From positions 131,265 through 195,264 of the forward strand of contig NZ_KE150421.1 in assembly GCF_000411295.1 (NCBI RefSeq): a stretch of DNA of 64,000 nucleotides, in the 5' to 3' direction. The notes below the pieces were generated by a model. It was not told where the DNA came from. It ran no database searches and saw nothing but the letters and a program-made list of their open reading frames with translations. Positions 53,643 to 62,040 of the stretch are shown here, piece after piece; the first letter of the stretch is position 1, and every line of letters starts with the position of its first letter. Source of the DNA: Paenisporosarcina sp. HGH0030. Lineage in GTDB: Bacteria; Bacillota; Bacilli; Bacillales_A; Planococcaceae. Made by a program: the position numbers and the translations under genes.

Positions 53643-55565
53643 ATGTCAGAAACAATTCAACTGAAATTTCCAGACGGCGCGATAAAGGAGTTCCCAAAAG
53701 GCACGACAACCGAAGATGTTGCAGCATCAATCAGTCCCGGCCTTCGTAAAAAAGCGTTGGCTGGTCAACTGGATAACCAACTTGTAGACTTGAAAGCGCC
53801 ACTTGAGCAAGATGGTGCAATTGCCATTGTTACTGCAGGCTCAGATGAAGCGCTGGAAGTGTTGCGTCATAGTACAGCTCACTTATTGGCTCAAGCAGTA
53901 AAGCGTCTTTTCAAAGATGTGAAATTAGGCGTAGGCCCAGTAATTGAAAATGGATTCTATTACGATATCGATTCACCACAACCAATTACTGCAGAAGATT
54001 TGACGGCTATTGAAAAAGAAATGAAGAAAATCATCAATGAAAATCTTGAAATTGTACGTCACAACGTGTCTCGTGCAGAAGCATTTGACAAGTTTAAAGA
54101 GGATGAATATAAAATTGAGTTGTTGGAAGCAATTGCTGAAGATGATCAAGTATCCATTTACGAACAAGGTGAATTTTTCGACTTATGCCGTGGGGTACAC
54201 GTTCCGTCTACTGGTAAGTTAAAAGAATTTAAATTACTAAGTATTGCAGGTGCATATTGGAGAGGTAACAGCGACAATAAAATGTTGCAACGCATCTACG
54301 GAACAGCTTTCTTCACAAAAGAAGAATTGGCTGCACATCTGAAAATGCTTGAAGAAGCGAGAGAGCGTGACCACCGTAAAATCGGGAAAGAACTTAATTT
54401 ATTCATGAACTCACAAAAAGTAGGTCAAGGACTGCCGATGTGGTTACCTAAAGGTGCAACAATCCGCCGCATCATCGAACGCTATATTGTCGATAAAGAA
54501 GTGAAGCTTGGTTACGATCATGTCTACACGCCAGTAATGGGCAGTGTGGAACTGTACAAAACAAGCGGACACTGGGATCATTATCAAGACGATATGTTCC
54601 CGGTAATGAGTATGGACAATGAAGATCTAGTATTGCGTCCGATGAACTGCCCTCATCATATGATGATTTTCAAAAATGGCATTCATTCATACCGTAACCT
54701 GCCTATGCGCATTGCTGAGCTTGGTACAATGCATCGTTATGAAATGTCAGGTGCTTTGAGTGGTCTTCAGCGTGTACGAGGAATGACATTGAATGATGCG
54801 CATATCTTCGTCCGCCCAGATCAAATCAAAGATGAGTTCAAGCGTGTCGTTCAATTGATTATTGGTGTTTACAAAGATTTTGATATTAATGATTACTCAT
54901 ACCGTTTGTCTTACCGTGATCCAGAAGATAAAGAAAAGTACTATGATGACGATGATATGTGGAACAAAGCACAAAGCATGCTGAAAGAAGCAATGGATGA
55001 GTTAAACTTGGACTACTACGAAGCTGATGGCGAAGCGGCGTTCTATGGCCCTAAATTGGATGTAATGGTCAAAACTGCAATAGGTAAAGAGGAAACGTTA
55101 TCCACTGTTCAACTTGACTTCTTATTGCCTGAGAAATTTGATCTATCCTATATCGGTGAAGACGGCAAACAACATCGCCCGGTTGTCATCCACCGTGGAG
55201 TAGTATCAACTATGGAACGTTTCGTTGCTTTCCTTATCGAGGAGTATAAAGGTGCATTCCCGACTTGGCTGGCACCGGTTCAAGTTCAAGTCATCCCGGT
55301 TTCTAATGAGGTCCACTTCGATTATGCAAAAGGCGTTATCGAAAAACTCCAGGCAGCAGGCTTGCGAGTTGAGATGGACGAACGCGATGAAAAACTTGGC
55401 TACAAGATTCGTGAAGCACAGATGCAGAAGATTCCATACATGCTAGTCCTAGGTGACAAGGAGCTGGAAAGCGGCTTCGTGAATGTGCGCAAGTACGGTG
55501 AGCAGAATTCGGAAAGCATTCCATTTGACGAGTTCCTTTCACGCATTCAACAAGAAATTAACTAA
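53643..55565 (+). CDS. thrS: Threonyl-tRNA synthetase
   Basis: A protein of 640 residues with the full set of domains: TGS (residues 1-60), the editing/SAD domain with [11 protein letters not shown] (about 78), the class II core with [12 protein letters not shown] (motif 2 region, zinc ligand Cys) and [22 protein letters not shown] (motif 3). The anticodon-binding domain runs from about residue 545 ([19 protein letters not shown]). It charges tRNA-Thr in the cytoplasm and edits mischarged Ser. GGAG is close before the ATG. Expression is set by the T-box leader. Confidence 0.97.
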   Translation: MSETIQLKFPDGAIKEFPKGTTTEDVAASISPGLRKKALAGQLDNQLVDLKAPLEQDGAIAIVTAGSDEALEVLRHSTAHLLAQAVKRLFKDVKLGVGPVIENGFYYDIDSPQPITAEDLTAIEKEMKKIINENLEIVRHNVSRAEAFDKFKEDEYKIELLEAIAEDDQVSIYEQGEFFDLCRGVHVPSTGKLKEFKLLSIAGAYWRGNSDNKMLQRIYGTAFFTKEELAAHLKMLEEARERDHRKIGKELNLFMNSQKVGQGLPMWLPKGATIRRIIERYIVDKEVKLGYDHVYTPVMGSVELYKTSGHWDHYQDDMFPVMSMDNEDLVLRPMNCPHHMMIFKNGIHSYRNLPMRIAELGTMHRYEMSGALSGLQRVRGMTLNDAHIFVRPDQIKDEFKRVVQLIIGVYKDFDINDYSYRLSYRDPEDKEKYYDDDDMWNKAQSMLKEAMDELNLDYYEADGEAAFYGPKLDVMVKTAIGKEETLSTVQLDFLLPEKFDLSYIGEDGKQHRPVVIHRGVVSTMERFVAFLIEEYKGAFPTWLAPVQVQVIPVSNEVHFDYAKGVIEKLQAAGLRVEMDERDEKLGYKIREAQMQKIPYMLVLGDKELESGFVNVRKYGEQNSESIPFDEFLSRIQQEIN

Positions 55566-55570
55566 AGCTG

Positions 55571-55599
55571 TTGACAACGATTTTTGTCTATGGTATTGT
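55571..55599 (+). promoter_or_regulatory. infC operon promoter
   Basis: Consensus TTGACA (55571-55576) and TATTGT (55594-55599) are 17 nt apart, right after the thrS stop. Confidence 0.7.
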
Positions 55600-55605
55600 T
55601 ATTAA

Positions 55606-55868
55606 GGTTAATGAATACAAAGTTTGTGGTATAAGAAGAGGCTGCCCGCTTCTCACCTGATTGACACTAGATGTAGTTGACAGGTCGGCACACGATTGAA
55701 CGTAACGTACAGCGTTGTACTTGCATATATCGGCGGGCGGACATCTACTTATGTAAATGTCCGCTCGTTTTTTTATTGGTCCGGAACGGCGTAACCGATT
55801 TATTGAGCATTTCGATAAACGATATGCCCAAACCATGTATTCGCGACACTACCTGGAGGTGGATTACT
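55606..55868 (+). promoter_or_regulatory. L20-type ribosomal leader of infC-rpmI-rplT
   Basis: A long structured leader lies before infC. It ends in a strong terminator, CGGGCGGACAT (55734-55744) with ATGTCCGCTCG (55757-55767) and T7, followed by about 95 nt up to the infC start. In B. subtilis the same operon carries a leader in which excess L20 promotes premature termination. The position and terminator fit that class; the exact L20 site cannot be confirmed by eye. Confidence 0.75.
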
Positions 55869-56387
55869 ATTAGCAAAGACATGTATGTAAACGATGGCAT
55901 TCGCGCTCGTGAACTTCGTATTATCGATCAAAATGGTGATCAATTAGGAGTTAAAACGCGTTTTGAAGCGTTAGAAATTGCCGCTCGTGTTAATTTGGAT
56001 CTTGTCCTTGTGGCCCCTCAAGCCAAGCCACCAGTCGCTCGTATCATGGACTATGGTAAATTCAAATTTGAGCAGCAAAAGAAAGATCGTGAGACTCGTA
56101 AAAATCAAAAGATTATCGTATTGAAAGAGGTTCGTTTGAGCCCAACAATCGATGAACATGATTTCCAAACGAAATTACGAAATGCAATCAAGTTCCTTGA
56201 AAAAGGAGACAAAGTCAAAGCTTCTATCCGTTTTAAAGGCCGTGCAATTACGCACAAAGAGATTGGTCAACGCGTGTTAGATCGTTTTGCAGAAGCTTGT
56301 GCTGAAGTATCGACGGTTGAACAAAAACCGAAGATGGAAGGCCGTAGCATGTTCTTGGTTCTTCAACCGAAGAACGAGAAAAAGTAA
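55869..56387 (+). CDS. infC: Translation initiation factor IF-3, ATT start
   Basis: A protein of 172 residues. No ATG/GTG/TTG fits the family N-terminus; ATT at 55869, 6 nt after GGAGGTGG (55855-55862), does, giving (M)[19 protein letters not shown]. The N-domain ([18 protein letters not shown]), basic linker ([14 protein letters not shown]) and C-domain ([21 protein letters not shown]) are complete. IF-3 checks initiation codons and keeps subunits apart; because it discriminates against AUU, the rare start gives autocontrol. It heads infC-rpmI-rplT. Confidence 0.95.
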   Translation: MSKDMYVNDGIRARELRIIDQNGDQLGVKTRFEALEIAARVNLDLVLVAPQAKPPVARIMDYGKFKFEQQKKDRETRKNQKIIVLKEVRLSPTIDEHDFQTKLRNAIKFLEKGDKVKASIRFKGRAITHKEIGQRVLDRFAEACAEVSTVEQKPKMEGRSMFLVLQPKNEKK

Positions 56388-56417
56388 GATTGACGAACAG
56401 TTTAGGAGGAATTCGAC

Positions 56418-56618
56418 ATGCCAAAAATGAAAACTCACCGCGGCGCGGCTAAGCGTTTTAAAAAGACTGGTTCTGGAAAAATAAGACGTGCATCTGCATA
56501 CCGCAGTCACTTATTCGCAAATAAGTCTACTAAAGCTAAACGTAAGTTACGTAAAGGTGGACTAGTTTCTTCTGGTGACTACAAACGCATCAAATCACTT
56601 ATCGCTTACATGAAGTAA
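56418..56618 (+). CDS. rpmI: Ribosomal protein bL35
   Basis: A protein of 66 residues, basic throughout, with the family start [20 protein letters not shown] and the [18 protein letters not shown] end. It is a component of the 50S subunit. AGGAGG lies 6-9 nt before the ATG. It is the middle gene of infC-rpmI-rplT, 30 nt after infC and 51 nt before rplT. Confidence 0.97.
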   Translation: MPKMKTHRGAAKRFKKTGSGKIRRASAYRSHLFANKSTKAKRKLRKGGLVSSGDYKRIKSLIAYMK

Positions 56619-56669
56619 GTTAATACTCGAAACTTAAACATTCGAAATAAAAGCAGGAGGTAATGTATT

Positions 56670-57029
56670 ATGCCACGCGTAAAAGGCGGAACAGTGACGC
56701 GCCAGCGTCGTAAAAAAGTTATAAAATTAGCAAAAGGTTATTATGGTGCTAAAAAATTACTATATAAAGTAGCAAACCAAGCAGTTATGAAATCAGGTAA
56801 CTATGCTTACCGTGACCGTCGTAACAAAAAACGTGACTTCCGTAAATTATGGATCACACGTATCAATGCAGCAGCTCGCATGAATGGTCTTTCTTACAGC
56901 CGTTTAATGCACGGTTTGAAATTAGCTGGTATTGAAGTTAACCGTAAAATGTTAGCTGACCTAGCTGTTACAGACGCAGCAGCATTCACACAATTAGCAG
57001 AAGCTGCTAAAAAATCAATGAACAAGTAA
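56670..57029 (+). CDS. rplT: Ribosomal protein bL20
   Basis: A protein of 119 residues. The extended basic N-terminus ([40 protein letters not shown]) threads into 23S rRNA, and the globular C-terminus ([32 protein letters not shown]) is the part that acts as repressor of its own operon leader. AGGAGG precedes the ATG. A terminator follows, closing the operon. Confidence 0.97.
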   Translation: MPRVKGGTVTRQRRKKVIKLAKGYYGAKKLLYKVANQAVMKSGNYAYRDRRNKKRDFRKLWITRINAAARMNGLSYSRLMHGLKLAGIEVNRKMLADLAVTDAAAFTQLAEAAKKSMNK

Positions 57030-57045
57030 TTTTACTTATTCAAAA

Positions 57046-57075
57046 GGCTGATGGATTTTCCATCAGTCTTTTTTT
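57046..57075 (+). terminator. Terminator of infC-rpmI-rplT
   Basis: GGCTGATGG (57046-57054) pairs with CCATCAGTC (57060-57068, one G-T), followed by T7. Confidence 0.85.
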
Positions 57076-57123
57076 ATACTAATTCATACATAGTAATTTT
57101 GAGGTTCTGAAGATAATGGGAAT

Positions 57124-57232
57124 AGATTGTGAAAAATTTATCGTTCAAACTGAGAGATTTATCGCTCAAACTAAGGTATTTGTCGATCAAAATATGAATT
57201 TATCGCTCAAACTGAAGCGTTTATCGTTCAAA
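57124..57232 (-). repeat. 21-bp periodic GATAAAT array B (inverted homologue of array A)
   Basis: TTTATC/TTTGTC cores begin at 57137, 57158, 57179, 57199 and 57220 (spacings 21, 21, 20, 21). Read on the minus strand the order is 21, 20, 21, 21, identical to array A at 13961-14050. Bases 57124-57142 are the exact reverse complement of 14044-14062. Confidence 0.75.
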
Positions 57233-57295
57233 GTGTCCTCAGAGGCAACTACTTGTTGAGACTAATCACGTCAATCTATTAGGGGGAATTTTAGT

Positions 57296-57577
57296 ATGCA
57301 TCTCATACTTATCGGGTTTTTCATTGTCATGTCCATCGTTTCGTTTTTTACTATGGGTCATGATAAAACAGCAGCAAAAGCGCATAAACGCAGAGTGCCA
57401 GAACGCACTCTATGGAACCTTGCGATACTTGGCGGTGGCGTAGGAGCGTACCTAGGAATGATTCTCTATCGCCATAAGACAAAACATATGTCCTTCCGAA
57501 TTGGCTTTACATTACTGGCGATTCTACAGGTAGCTTTAATCATCTGGGCTGCTCCATTGTTGAAAGAGTGGTCATGA
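57296..57577 (+). CDS. ysdA: DUF1294 membrane protein (YsdA-like)
   Basis: A protein of 93 residues with ATG at 57296 and AGGGGGA upstream. Hydrophobic segments near 1-19, 42-58 and 70-90 surround the family core (FFTMGHDKTAAKAHKRRVPERTLWNLAILGGGVGAYLGM). DUF1294 proteins are small membrane proteins, sometimes fused to a cold-shock domain, of unknown function. In B. subtilis ysdA also follows rplT. Unusually, a different 21-bp array stands on each side of the gene. Confidence 0.88.
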   Translation: MHLILIGFFIVMSIVSFFTMGHDKTAAKAHKRRVPERTLWNLAILGGGVGAYLGMILYRHKTKHMSFRIGFTLLAILQVALIIWAAPLLKEWS

Positions 57578-57591
57578 AAAAAAGCAGATAT

Positions 57592-57720
57592 TGGATGATT
57601 CGCGAATAGAGTCCTCAGTCCACGCATAGATTCGTTGTGAACGCGAATAGAGCAGTGAAAAGCGCGAATAGGAACTTTACAAGCGAGAATAGGACCTCAT
57701 ATTACGCGAATACCTTCAAA
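57592..57720 (+). repeat. 21-bp periodic CGCGAATAG array C
   Basis: Cores of the GAATAG type begin at 57604, 57624 (GCATAG), 57645, 57666, 57687 and 57708 (GAATAC), at spacings of 20, 21, 21, 21 and 21, mostly preceded by CGC or GCGA. The core differs completely from arrays A and B, but the period is the same. Confidence 0.75.
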
Positions 57721-57748
57721 AATCTCATAATCCAATAACTAAATCAAA

Positions 57749-57783
57749 AAACCCGACACTAATTTTTCGTGTCGGGTTTCTTC
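57749..57783 (-). terminator. Terminator of ysdB
   Basis: AAACCCGACAC (57749-57759) pairs perfectly with GTGTCGGGTTT (57769-57779). Read leftwards a T run follows. It can also end ysdA transcripts. Confidence 0.85.
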
Positions 57784-58170
57784 TTATTGGTTTTTCATCA
57801 ATTTTTCGATTGGATTTTTCCAGCTGATATCCGCTTCTGGGTAGTTCATCAAGATTTCTTTTTCCAGGAATAAAAAATCGTCCCGTGTAAAGCCTTGCAG
57901 TTTCATTGTATCTTTGACCCAGACAAATATGGACACAACTTCGAATGCATCACCAGTAGTGCCAAGATATTTTTCGCCCTCAAACAGTGCCCCTTTAAAT
58001 GAAATGAAGAAATTTTTCCTCACATTTTTCACATCATCGTAAAAATAGTAAGCACCCTTTTCGTAAGCGTCATCAAGTTTTCGCTTGGGATCCATTAAGT
58101 AAATAATTCCACGGTAAAACAAATAGACAACAAGTGCGAGTATAAGAAATCGGATCAATACGATGATCAT
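57784..58170 (-). CDS. ysdB: YsdB-like membrane-anchored protein
   Basis: A protein of 128 residues with ATG at 58170; AGGGAGG lies upstream on the minus strand. One N-terminal membrane segment (VLIRFLILALVVYLFYRGIIYL) is followed by a cytoplasmic domain with DDAYEKGAYYFYDDVKNVRKNFFISFKGALFEGEKYLG. In B. subtilis ysdB belongs to the SigW regulon and its function is unknown; whether SigW acts here cannot be told. It lies opposite ysdA and divergent from the dUTPase gene. Confidence 0.88.
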   Translation of the reverse strand: MIIVLIRFLILALVVYLFYRGIIYLMDPKRKLDDAYEKGAYYFYDDVKNVRKNFFISFKGALFEGEKYLGTTGDAFEVVSIFVWVKDTMKLQGFTRDDFLFLEKEILMNYPEADISWKNPIEKLMKNQ

Positions 58171-58269
58171 AATGGAACCTCCCTTTGGGCAGACGTGTTA
58201 CTATGGTATACGGATGAACAAATACTTTGGTTTCAAGATTGTTCAAATTTTTTTCTGGAGGTATTTGAT

Positions 58270-58755
58270 ATGGAATTACAGCAGTTATTTACGATGCAAA
58301 AAGCTCTCGACAGATATATTCAATCGGAGAAGAATATATCTCATGATGTATTTCTTGAAAAAGGGTTAGCGTTATTAGTTGAACTCGCTGAATTGGCGAA
58401 TGAAACACGTTGCTTCAAATTTTGGAGTGCAAAAGGGCCATCAGATAAGGAAACGATTTTGGAAGAATACGTAGATTCCATTCATTTCTTACTGTCTCTC
58501 GGCATTGAAAAACAATTGGACGATTTAGATAGTTGGCCAGTTGAGGAAAAAGCAGGTTCTCTGACTCATTTATTTCTAAATACCCATGCATCTATTCAAC
58601 AATTTCTCCATGAACCAACCAGACCGCTATATGAAGATGTGTGGAAATGGTATGGAGCCGTTGGATCATCACTAGGTTTTACACATCTTCAAATCGTAAA
58701 AGCATATATTGACAAGAATGAAAAAAATTACGAACGTCAACGCTCTGGTTATTAA
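58270..58755 (+). CDS. Dimeric dUTPase family protein
   Basis: A protein of 161 residues from the ATG at 58270 (GGAGGT upstream); the longer frame from 58195 has no site. Acidic helices LALLVELAELANETRCFKFW and ILEEYVDSIHFLLSLG carry the E-x2-E and E-x2-D metal ligands of the all-alpha dUTP diphosphatase family (MazG-like superfamily). The FKFWS motif that contacts the base is present. It hydrolyses dUTP to dUMP and pyrophosphate, keeping uracil out of DNA. It lies 71 nt before ysdC. Confidence 0.9.
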   Translation: MELQQLFTMQKALDRYIQSEKNISHDVFLEKGLALLVELAELANETRCFKFWSAKGPSDKETILEEYVDSIHFLLSLGIEKQLDDLDSWPVEEKAGSLTHLFLNTHASIQQFLHEPTRPLYEDVWKWYGAVGSSLGFTHLQIVKAYIDKNEKNYERQRSGY

Positions 58756-58826
58756 AGAATATTTTGAAAACTGAATACGTTTCCATTATAATAATATAGT
58801 TAGAGCATATTTAGGAGGACGAAATA

Positions 58827-59915
58827 ATGACGAAACTTGATGAAACACTTACAATGCTGAAAGATTTAACAGACGCAAAGGCCATACCTGGGAATGAACG
58901 TGAAGCACGAGATGTTATGAGAAGATACATCGAGCCATTTGCTGACCGAATGGATTCAGATAATCTGGGTAGCTTAATTGCAGAAAAAGTAGGCGACGCG
59001 GAAGGCCCGAAAATCATGGTTGCCGGTCACTTGGATGAAGTCGGATTCATGATCACTCAAATTGATGATAAAGGTTTCTTAAAGTTCCAAACCGTTGGTG
59101 GCTGGTGGTCACAAGTTATGCTTGCTCAACGTGTAACAATTGTGACGCGTAAAGGTGAATCTATTACTGGTGTCATTGGATCGAAACCACCACATATCTT
59201 ATCACCTGAAGCACGCAATAAACCGGTTGATATCAAAGACATGTTTATTGATATCGGTGCCTCTTCGAAAGAAGAAGCTATGGAGTGGGGCGTATTGCCA
59301 GGAGATATGGTAACACCATATTTCGAATTCTCTGTTATGAACAATGAAAAAATGCTTCTGGCAAAAGCGTGGGATAACCGTATTGGTTGTGCAATCGCAA
59401 TTGATGTCCTTAAGGCATTAAAAGATGAGAAACATCCAAACATTGTATATGGTGTGGGAGCTGCCCAAGAAGAAGTTGGATTACGTGGAGCACGCACAGC
59501 AGCCGCGAAAATCAAGCCGGATATTGGTTTTGCAGTTGACGTCGGTATTGCTGGTGATACGCCAGGGATTACAGCAAAAGAATCTACAAGCAAAATGGGA
59601 GCAGGTCCACAATTGGTATTGTTTGATGCTTCAATGGTTTCTCACAAAGGACTTCGCGATCTAGTGGTAGATACTGCCGAAGAAAATAATATTCCTTATC
59701 AGTTTGAATCTATTCCTGGAGGCGGAACAGATGCCGGAGCGATTCATTTGACAGCGAACGGTGTTCCTTCATTGGCCATTGGGATCGCAACTCGCTATAT
59801 TCATTCTCATGCAGGTATTTTACACCGTGATGATTATGAAAATGCAGTCAAACTGATTGTGGCGGTAATCAAAAAACTAGATCGTGACACAGTGAACAAA
59901 ATTATCTTCGACTAA
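58827..59915 (+). CDS. ysdC: M42 family metallopeptidase (YsdC-like)
   Basis: A protein of 362 residues. Metal and catalytic residues: [11 protein letters not shown] (His, Asp), NRIGC (bridging Asp in AWDNRIGC), QEEVGLRGA (catalytic Glu pair), [12 protein letters not shown] (Asp) and [14 protein letters not shown] (His). M42 enzymes are cytoplasmic dodecameric aminopeptidases that trim short peptides, often from acidic residues; some members are called glucanases in error. GGAGG precedes the ATG, and a terminator follows. Confidence 0.93.
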   Translation: MTKLDETLTMLKDLTDAKAIPGNEREARDVMRRYIEPFADRMDSDNLGSLIAEKVGDAEGPKIMVAGHLDEVGFMITQIDDKGFLKFQTVGGWWSQVMLAQRVTIVTRKGESITGVIGSKPPHILSPEARNKPVDIKDMFIDIGASSKEEAMEWGVLPGDMVTPYFEFSVMNNEKMLLAKAWDNRIGCAIAIDVLKALKDEKHPNIVYGVGAAQEEVGLRGARTAAAKIKPDIGFAVDVGIAGDTPGITAKESTSKMGAGPQLVLFDASMVSHKGLRDLVVDTAEENNIPYQFESIPGGGTDAGAIHLTANGVPSLAIGIATRYIHSHAGILHRDDYENAVKLIVAVIKKLDRDTVNKIIFD

Positions 59916-59927
59916 TAAGGAAATCAG

Positions 59928-59954
59928 AAAGCATCGCTGAGGCGATGCTTTTTT
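59928..59954 (+). terminator. Terminator of ysdC
   Basis: AAGCATCGC (59929-59937) pairs with GCGATGCTT (59942-59950), then T's. Confidence 0.85.
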
Positions 59955-60017
59955 GATATTCCTGGTATTTTATGCATGATAGATTGTTGTCATATCAATC
60001 ATTAATTGAAAGGTGAA

Positions 60018-60220
60018 GGCGTAGTCCAAGTGGCTACGCTTTTATTTATGTCCCATATATTTTGGAGTGAGAAATTATTGAAAAAATATATTTTGTTTTC
60101 CAATCTACCTAGAGCATTTTTCTATCACTTAATATGTTATAGATGTAAGGGAAAATGGATTGAGTGGAAACGCGTAACGGAGTCTACTAACAATCCAAAC
60201 GGAAGGAGGTGAAATTAATA
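60018..60220 (+). promoter_or_regulatory. Duplicated leader, copy 1
   Basis: A hairpin GCGTAG (60019-60024) / CTACGC (60034-60039) with a TTTT tail looks like a terminator or attenuator. About 55 bases at 60096-60150 are nearly identical to 61091-61145, and the AAGGAGGTG ribosome binding site follows. The same three parts occur before the second gene, so this is a shared control region. Confidence 0.5.
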
Positions 60221-60871
60221 ATGGGATATAGCAAAAAGACATGGGTAAAAATAGAGGGCTGTGACTGTTTCAAATGTCGTGAAGCAGAAAGCAAAGAAAA
60301 ATGTGAAAAAAACCACGATTGGGATAAAAAAAATGAATGTAAATGTGCTAAGTGTGGTGATGTTAACATCCATGTAGTATGCAAAGAAGAAGATCACGAT
60401 AAAAAGGATCACGATGAGAAAAAGAAAGACGACTGTGAAAAATGCACAGGTAAAACAGACAAAGTAGAGTTCCAATCAGACAAATCATTTTTAGACGATG
60501 AAATTTTCGAAGAACCGATTCAAGTACTTCAGGTTTCTTTCAACAAAATATGTGAAGGTGACAAGGTTTGGTTGAGTGGAATTGTTGGTTTTGATAATGA
60601 CACAGATGTTTGTGGTAATGATGTTGCTGTGATTAAATTAACAATTGTAAGAACAACTGCGTCAGGAAGTGAGCGTACGATTTACAGACAAACTTTTGAA
60701 ATCGATCAACCTGGACATGATGATCTTACTCAAGTGCCATTTGCACATGTGGAATTCGAATCAAATGAAAACAAAAATGTAACTTATACAGTCTTCGTAC
60801 AACGCCTGAATGAAAACAGAGATGTATTTTTATTCGGACAAAACACATTGGCTGCTCTAAGAATTAACTAG
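60221..60871 (+). CDS. Cys/His/Asp/Lys-rich protein with beta-sandwich-like end, copy 1
   Basis: A protein of 216 residues from the ATG at 60221 (GGAGGTG upstream). Residues 1-80 are rich in Cys, His, Asp and Lys (GCDCFKCREAE, CKCAKCGD, DHDKKDHDEKK, DCEKC) and could bind metal. Residues 85-216 look like a beta-sandwich (VLQVSFNKICEGDKVWLSGIVGFDND to FGQNTLAALRIN). No signal peptide or membrane segment is visible. The family is not recognised; a spore-surface or stress-related structural protein is only a guess. It is the first of a tandem pair of close paralogues. Confidence 0.65.
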   Translation: MGYSKKTWVKIEGCDCFKCREAESKEKCEKNHDWDKKNECKCAKCGDVNIHVVCKEEDHDKKDHDEKKKDDCEKCTGKTDKVEFQSDKSFLDDEIFEEPIQVLQVSFNKICEGDKVWLSGIVGFDNDTDVCGNDVAVIKLTIVRTTASGSERTIYRQTFEIDQPGHDDLTQVPFAHVEFESNENKNVTYTVFVQRLNENRDVFLFGQNTLAALRIN

Positions 60872-60894
60872 TTCACGAAATGGATGTAAATTTG

Positions 60895-60925
60895 AAGTGT
60901 CTTATGAAAATAAGACACTTTATTT
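60895..60925 (+). terminator. Terminator of paralogue 1
   Basis: AAGTGTCTTA (from about 60895) pairs with TAAGACACTT (to about 60921), followed by TATTTTATT. The same hairpin in nearly identical form follows paralogue 2. Confidence 0.75.
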
Positions 60926-60967
60926 TATTATTAAATAATAAATTTAAATTATAATTATAACGAAGTA

Positions 60968-61000
60968 TGAATATTTATGAAATTACTAGAACTATTTGAA
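60968..61000 (+). pseudogene. Fragment of the argF start left between the paralogues
   Basis: TGAATATTTATGAAATTACT (60968-60987) is identical to 62032-62051, which covers the argF upstream bases and first codons. The frame continues MKLLELFEYYK and then stops, against MKLLEFVNLE in argF. It marks the junction of the tandem duplication. Confidence 0.7.
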
Positions 61001-61017
61001 TACTATAAATAGAGTGG

Positions 61018-61216
61018 AGTGTAGTCCAAGTGACTACGTTTTTTTATGTCCAAAAAATATGATATGAGAAACGATAGAAAAAACTATTATTTTTCCAATC
61101 TGCCTAGAGCAATTTTCTCTCTTTTAATATGTTATAGATGTAAGGCAAATACGGATTGATAGAAACCGAAACATGGACTCTAGTATCGATCCAAAAGGAA
61201 GGAGGTGCAATCAAAT
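61018..61216 (+). promoter_or_regulatory. Duplicated leader, copy 2
   Basis: GTAGTC (61021-61026) pairs with GACTAC (61032-61037), followed by T7, like an intrinsic terminator placed before the gene. Bases 61091-61145 repeat 60096-60150 with few changes, and GGAAGGAGGTG follows. Confidence 0.5.
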
Positions 61217-61897
61217 ATGAGATATAACAAAAAGACGTGGGAAAAAATAGAGGGCTGTGACTGTTTCAAATGTCGTGAAGCAGAGACGAAAGTAGAATGG
61301 TGTGACCATAAACACGACTGGGATAAGAAGGAATGTCCTAAGTGTGGTGACGTTAACATTAAAGTAGTATGCGAGAAAGACGATCACGATAAGAAAGACG
61401 ATCACGATAAGAAAGACGATCACAAAAAGAAAGACAATCACGATAAGAAAAAACACGACTGTGAAAAATGCACGGGTAAAACAGACAAAGTAGAATTCCA
61501 ATCAGATACATCAGTTTTAGACGATGAAATTTTCGAAGAACCGATTCAAGTACTTCAGGTTTCATTCAAAAAAATCTGTGAAGATGACAAAGTATGGTTT
61601 AGCGGAATTGTTGGTTTTGACAATGACACAGATGTTTATGGTAATGATGTTGCTGTAATTAAGTTAACAATTGTAAGAACATCTGAGTCAGGTAGCGAAC
61701 GTACGATTTACAGACAAATTTTCGAAATTGATCAACCTGGACATGATGATCGTACTCAAGTGCCATTTGCACATGTGGAATTCGAATCAAATGAAAACAA
61801 AAATGTAACTTATACAGTTTTCGTACAACGCCTGAATAATAACAGAGATGTATTTTTATTCGGACAAAACACATTGGCTGCTCTAAGAATTAACTAG
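61217..61897 (+). CDS. Cys/His/Asp/Lys-rich protein with beta-sandwich-like end, copy 2
   Basis: A protein of 226 residues from the ATG at 61217. It is close to copy 1 over the whole length, almost identical from residue 95 on. The charged tract is longer: four units of DDHDKK-type (DDHDKK, DDHDKK, DDHKKK, DNHDKK) encoded by an 18-base tandem repeat at 61379-61450. Cys pairs CDCFKC, CPKC and CEKC flank it. The repeat number is free to change by slippage. Function is unknown; metal binding by the His/Asp/Cys tract is plausible. Confidence 0.65.
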   Translation: MRYNKKTWEKIEGCDCFKCREAETKVEWCDHKHDWDKKECPKCGDVNIKVVCEKDDHDKKDDHDKKDDHKKKDNHDKKKHDCEKCTGKTDKVEFQSDTSVLDDEIFEEPIQVLQVSFKKICEDDKVWFSGIVGFDNDTDVYGNDVAVIKLTIVRTSESGSERTIYRQIFEIDQPGHDDRTQVPFAHVEFESNENKNVTYTVFVQRLNNNRDVFLFGQNTLAALRIN

Positions 61898-61931
61898 TTC
61901 GCAGTATCGGTGTAAAGAAAGTTAAAGTGTC

Positions 61932-61960
61932 TTATGAAAATAAGGCACTTTTTTTGAATT
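61932..61960 (+). terminator. Terminator of paralogue 2
   Basis: AAGTGTCTTA pairs with TAAGGCACTT (one G-T), followed by TTTTT, just after the stop. Confidence 0.8.
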
Positions 61961-62040
61961 AATTAATAAATATTCACTTGTAATTATAAATATTCAAATA
62001 TATAATGACTATACATAATTATAAAGAGGAGTGAATATTT

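Noticed and set aside
57124-57720. CRISPR-like regular spacing
   Set aside because: The repeated cores are only 6-9 bases with a total period of 21 and no conserved long repeat; CRISPR repeats are 24 bases or more with similar-length spacers, and no cas gene is nearby.
60006-60212. 68-codon frame in the leader of paralogue 1
   Set aside because: The equivalent frame in copy 2 is interrupted and most differences change the encoded residues; a conserved RNA leader explains the region better.
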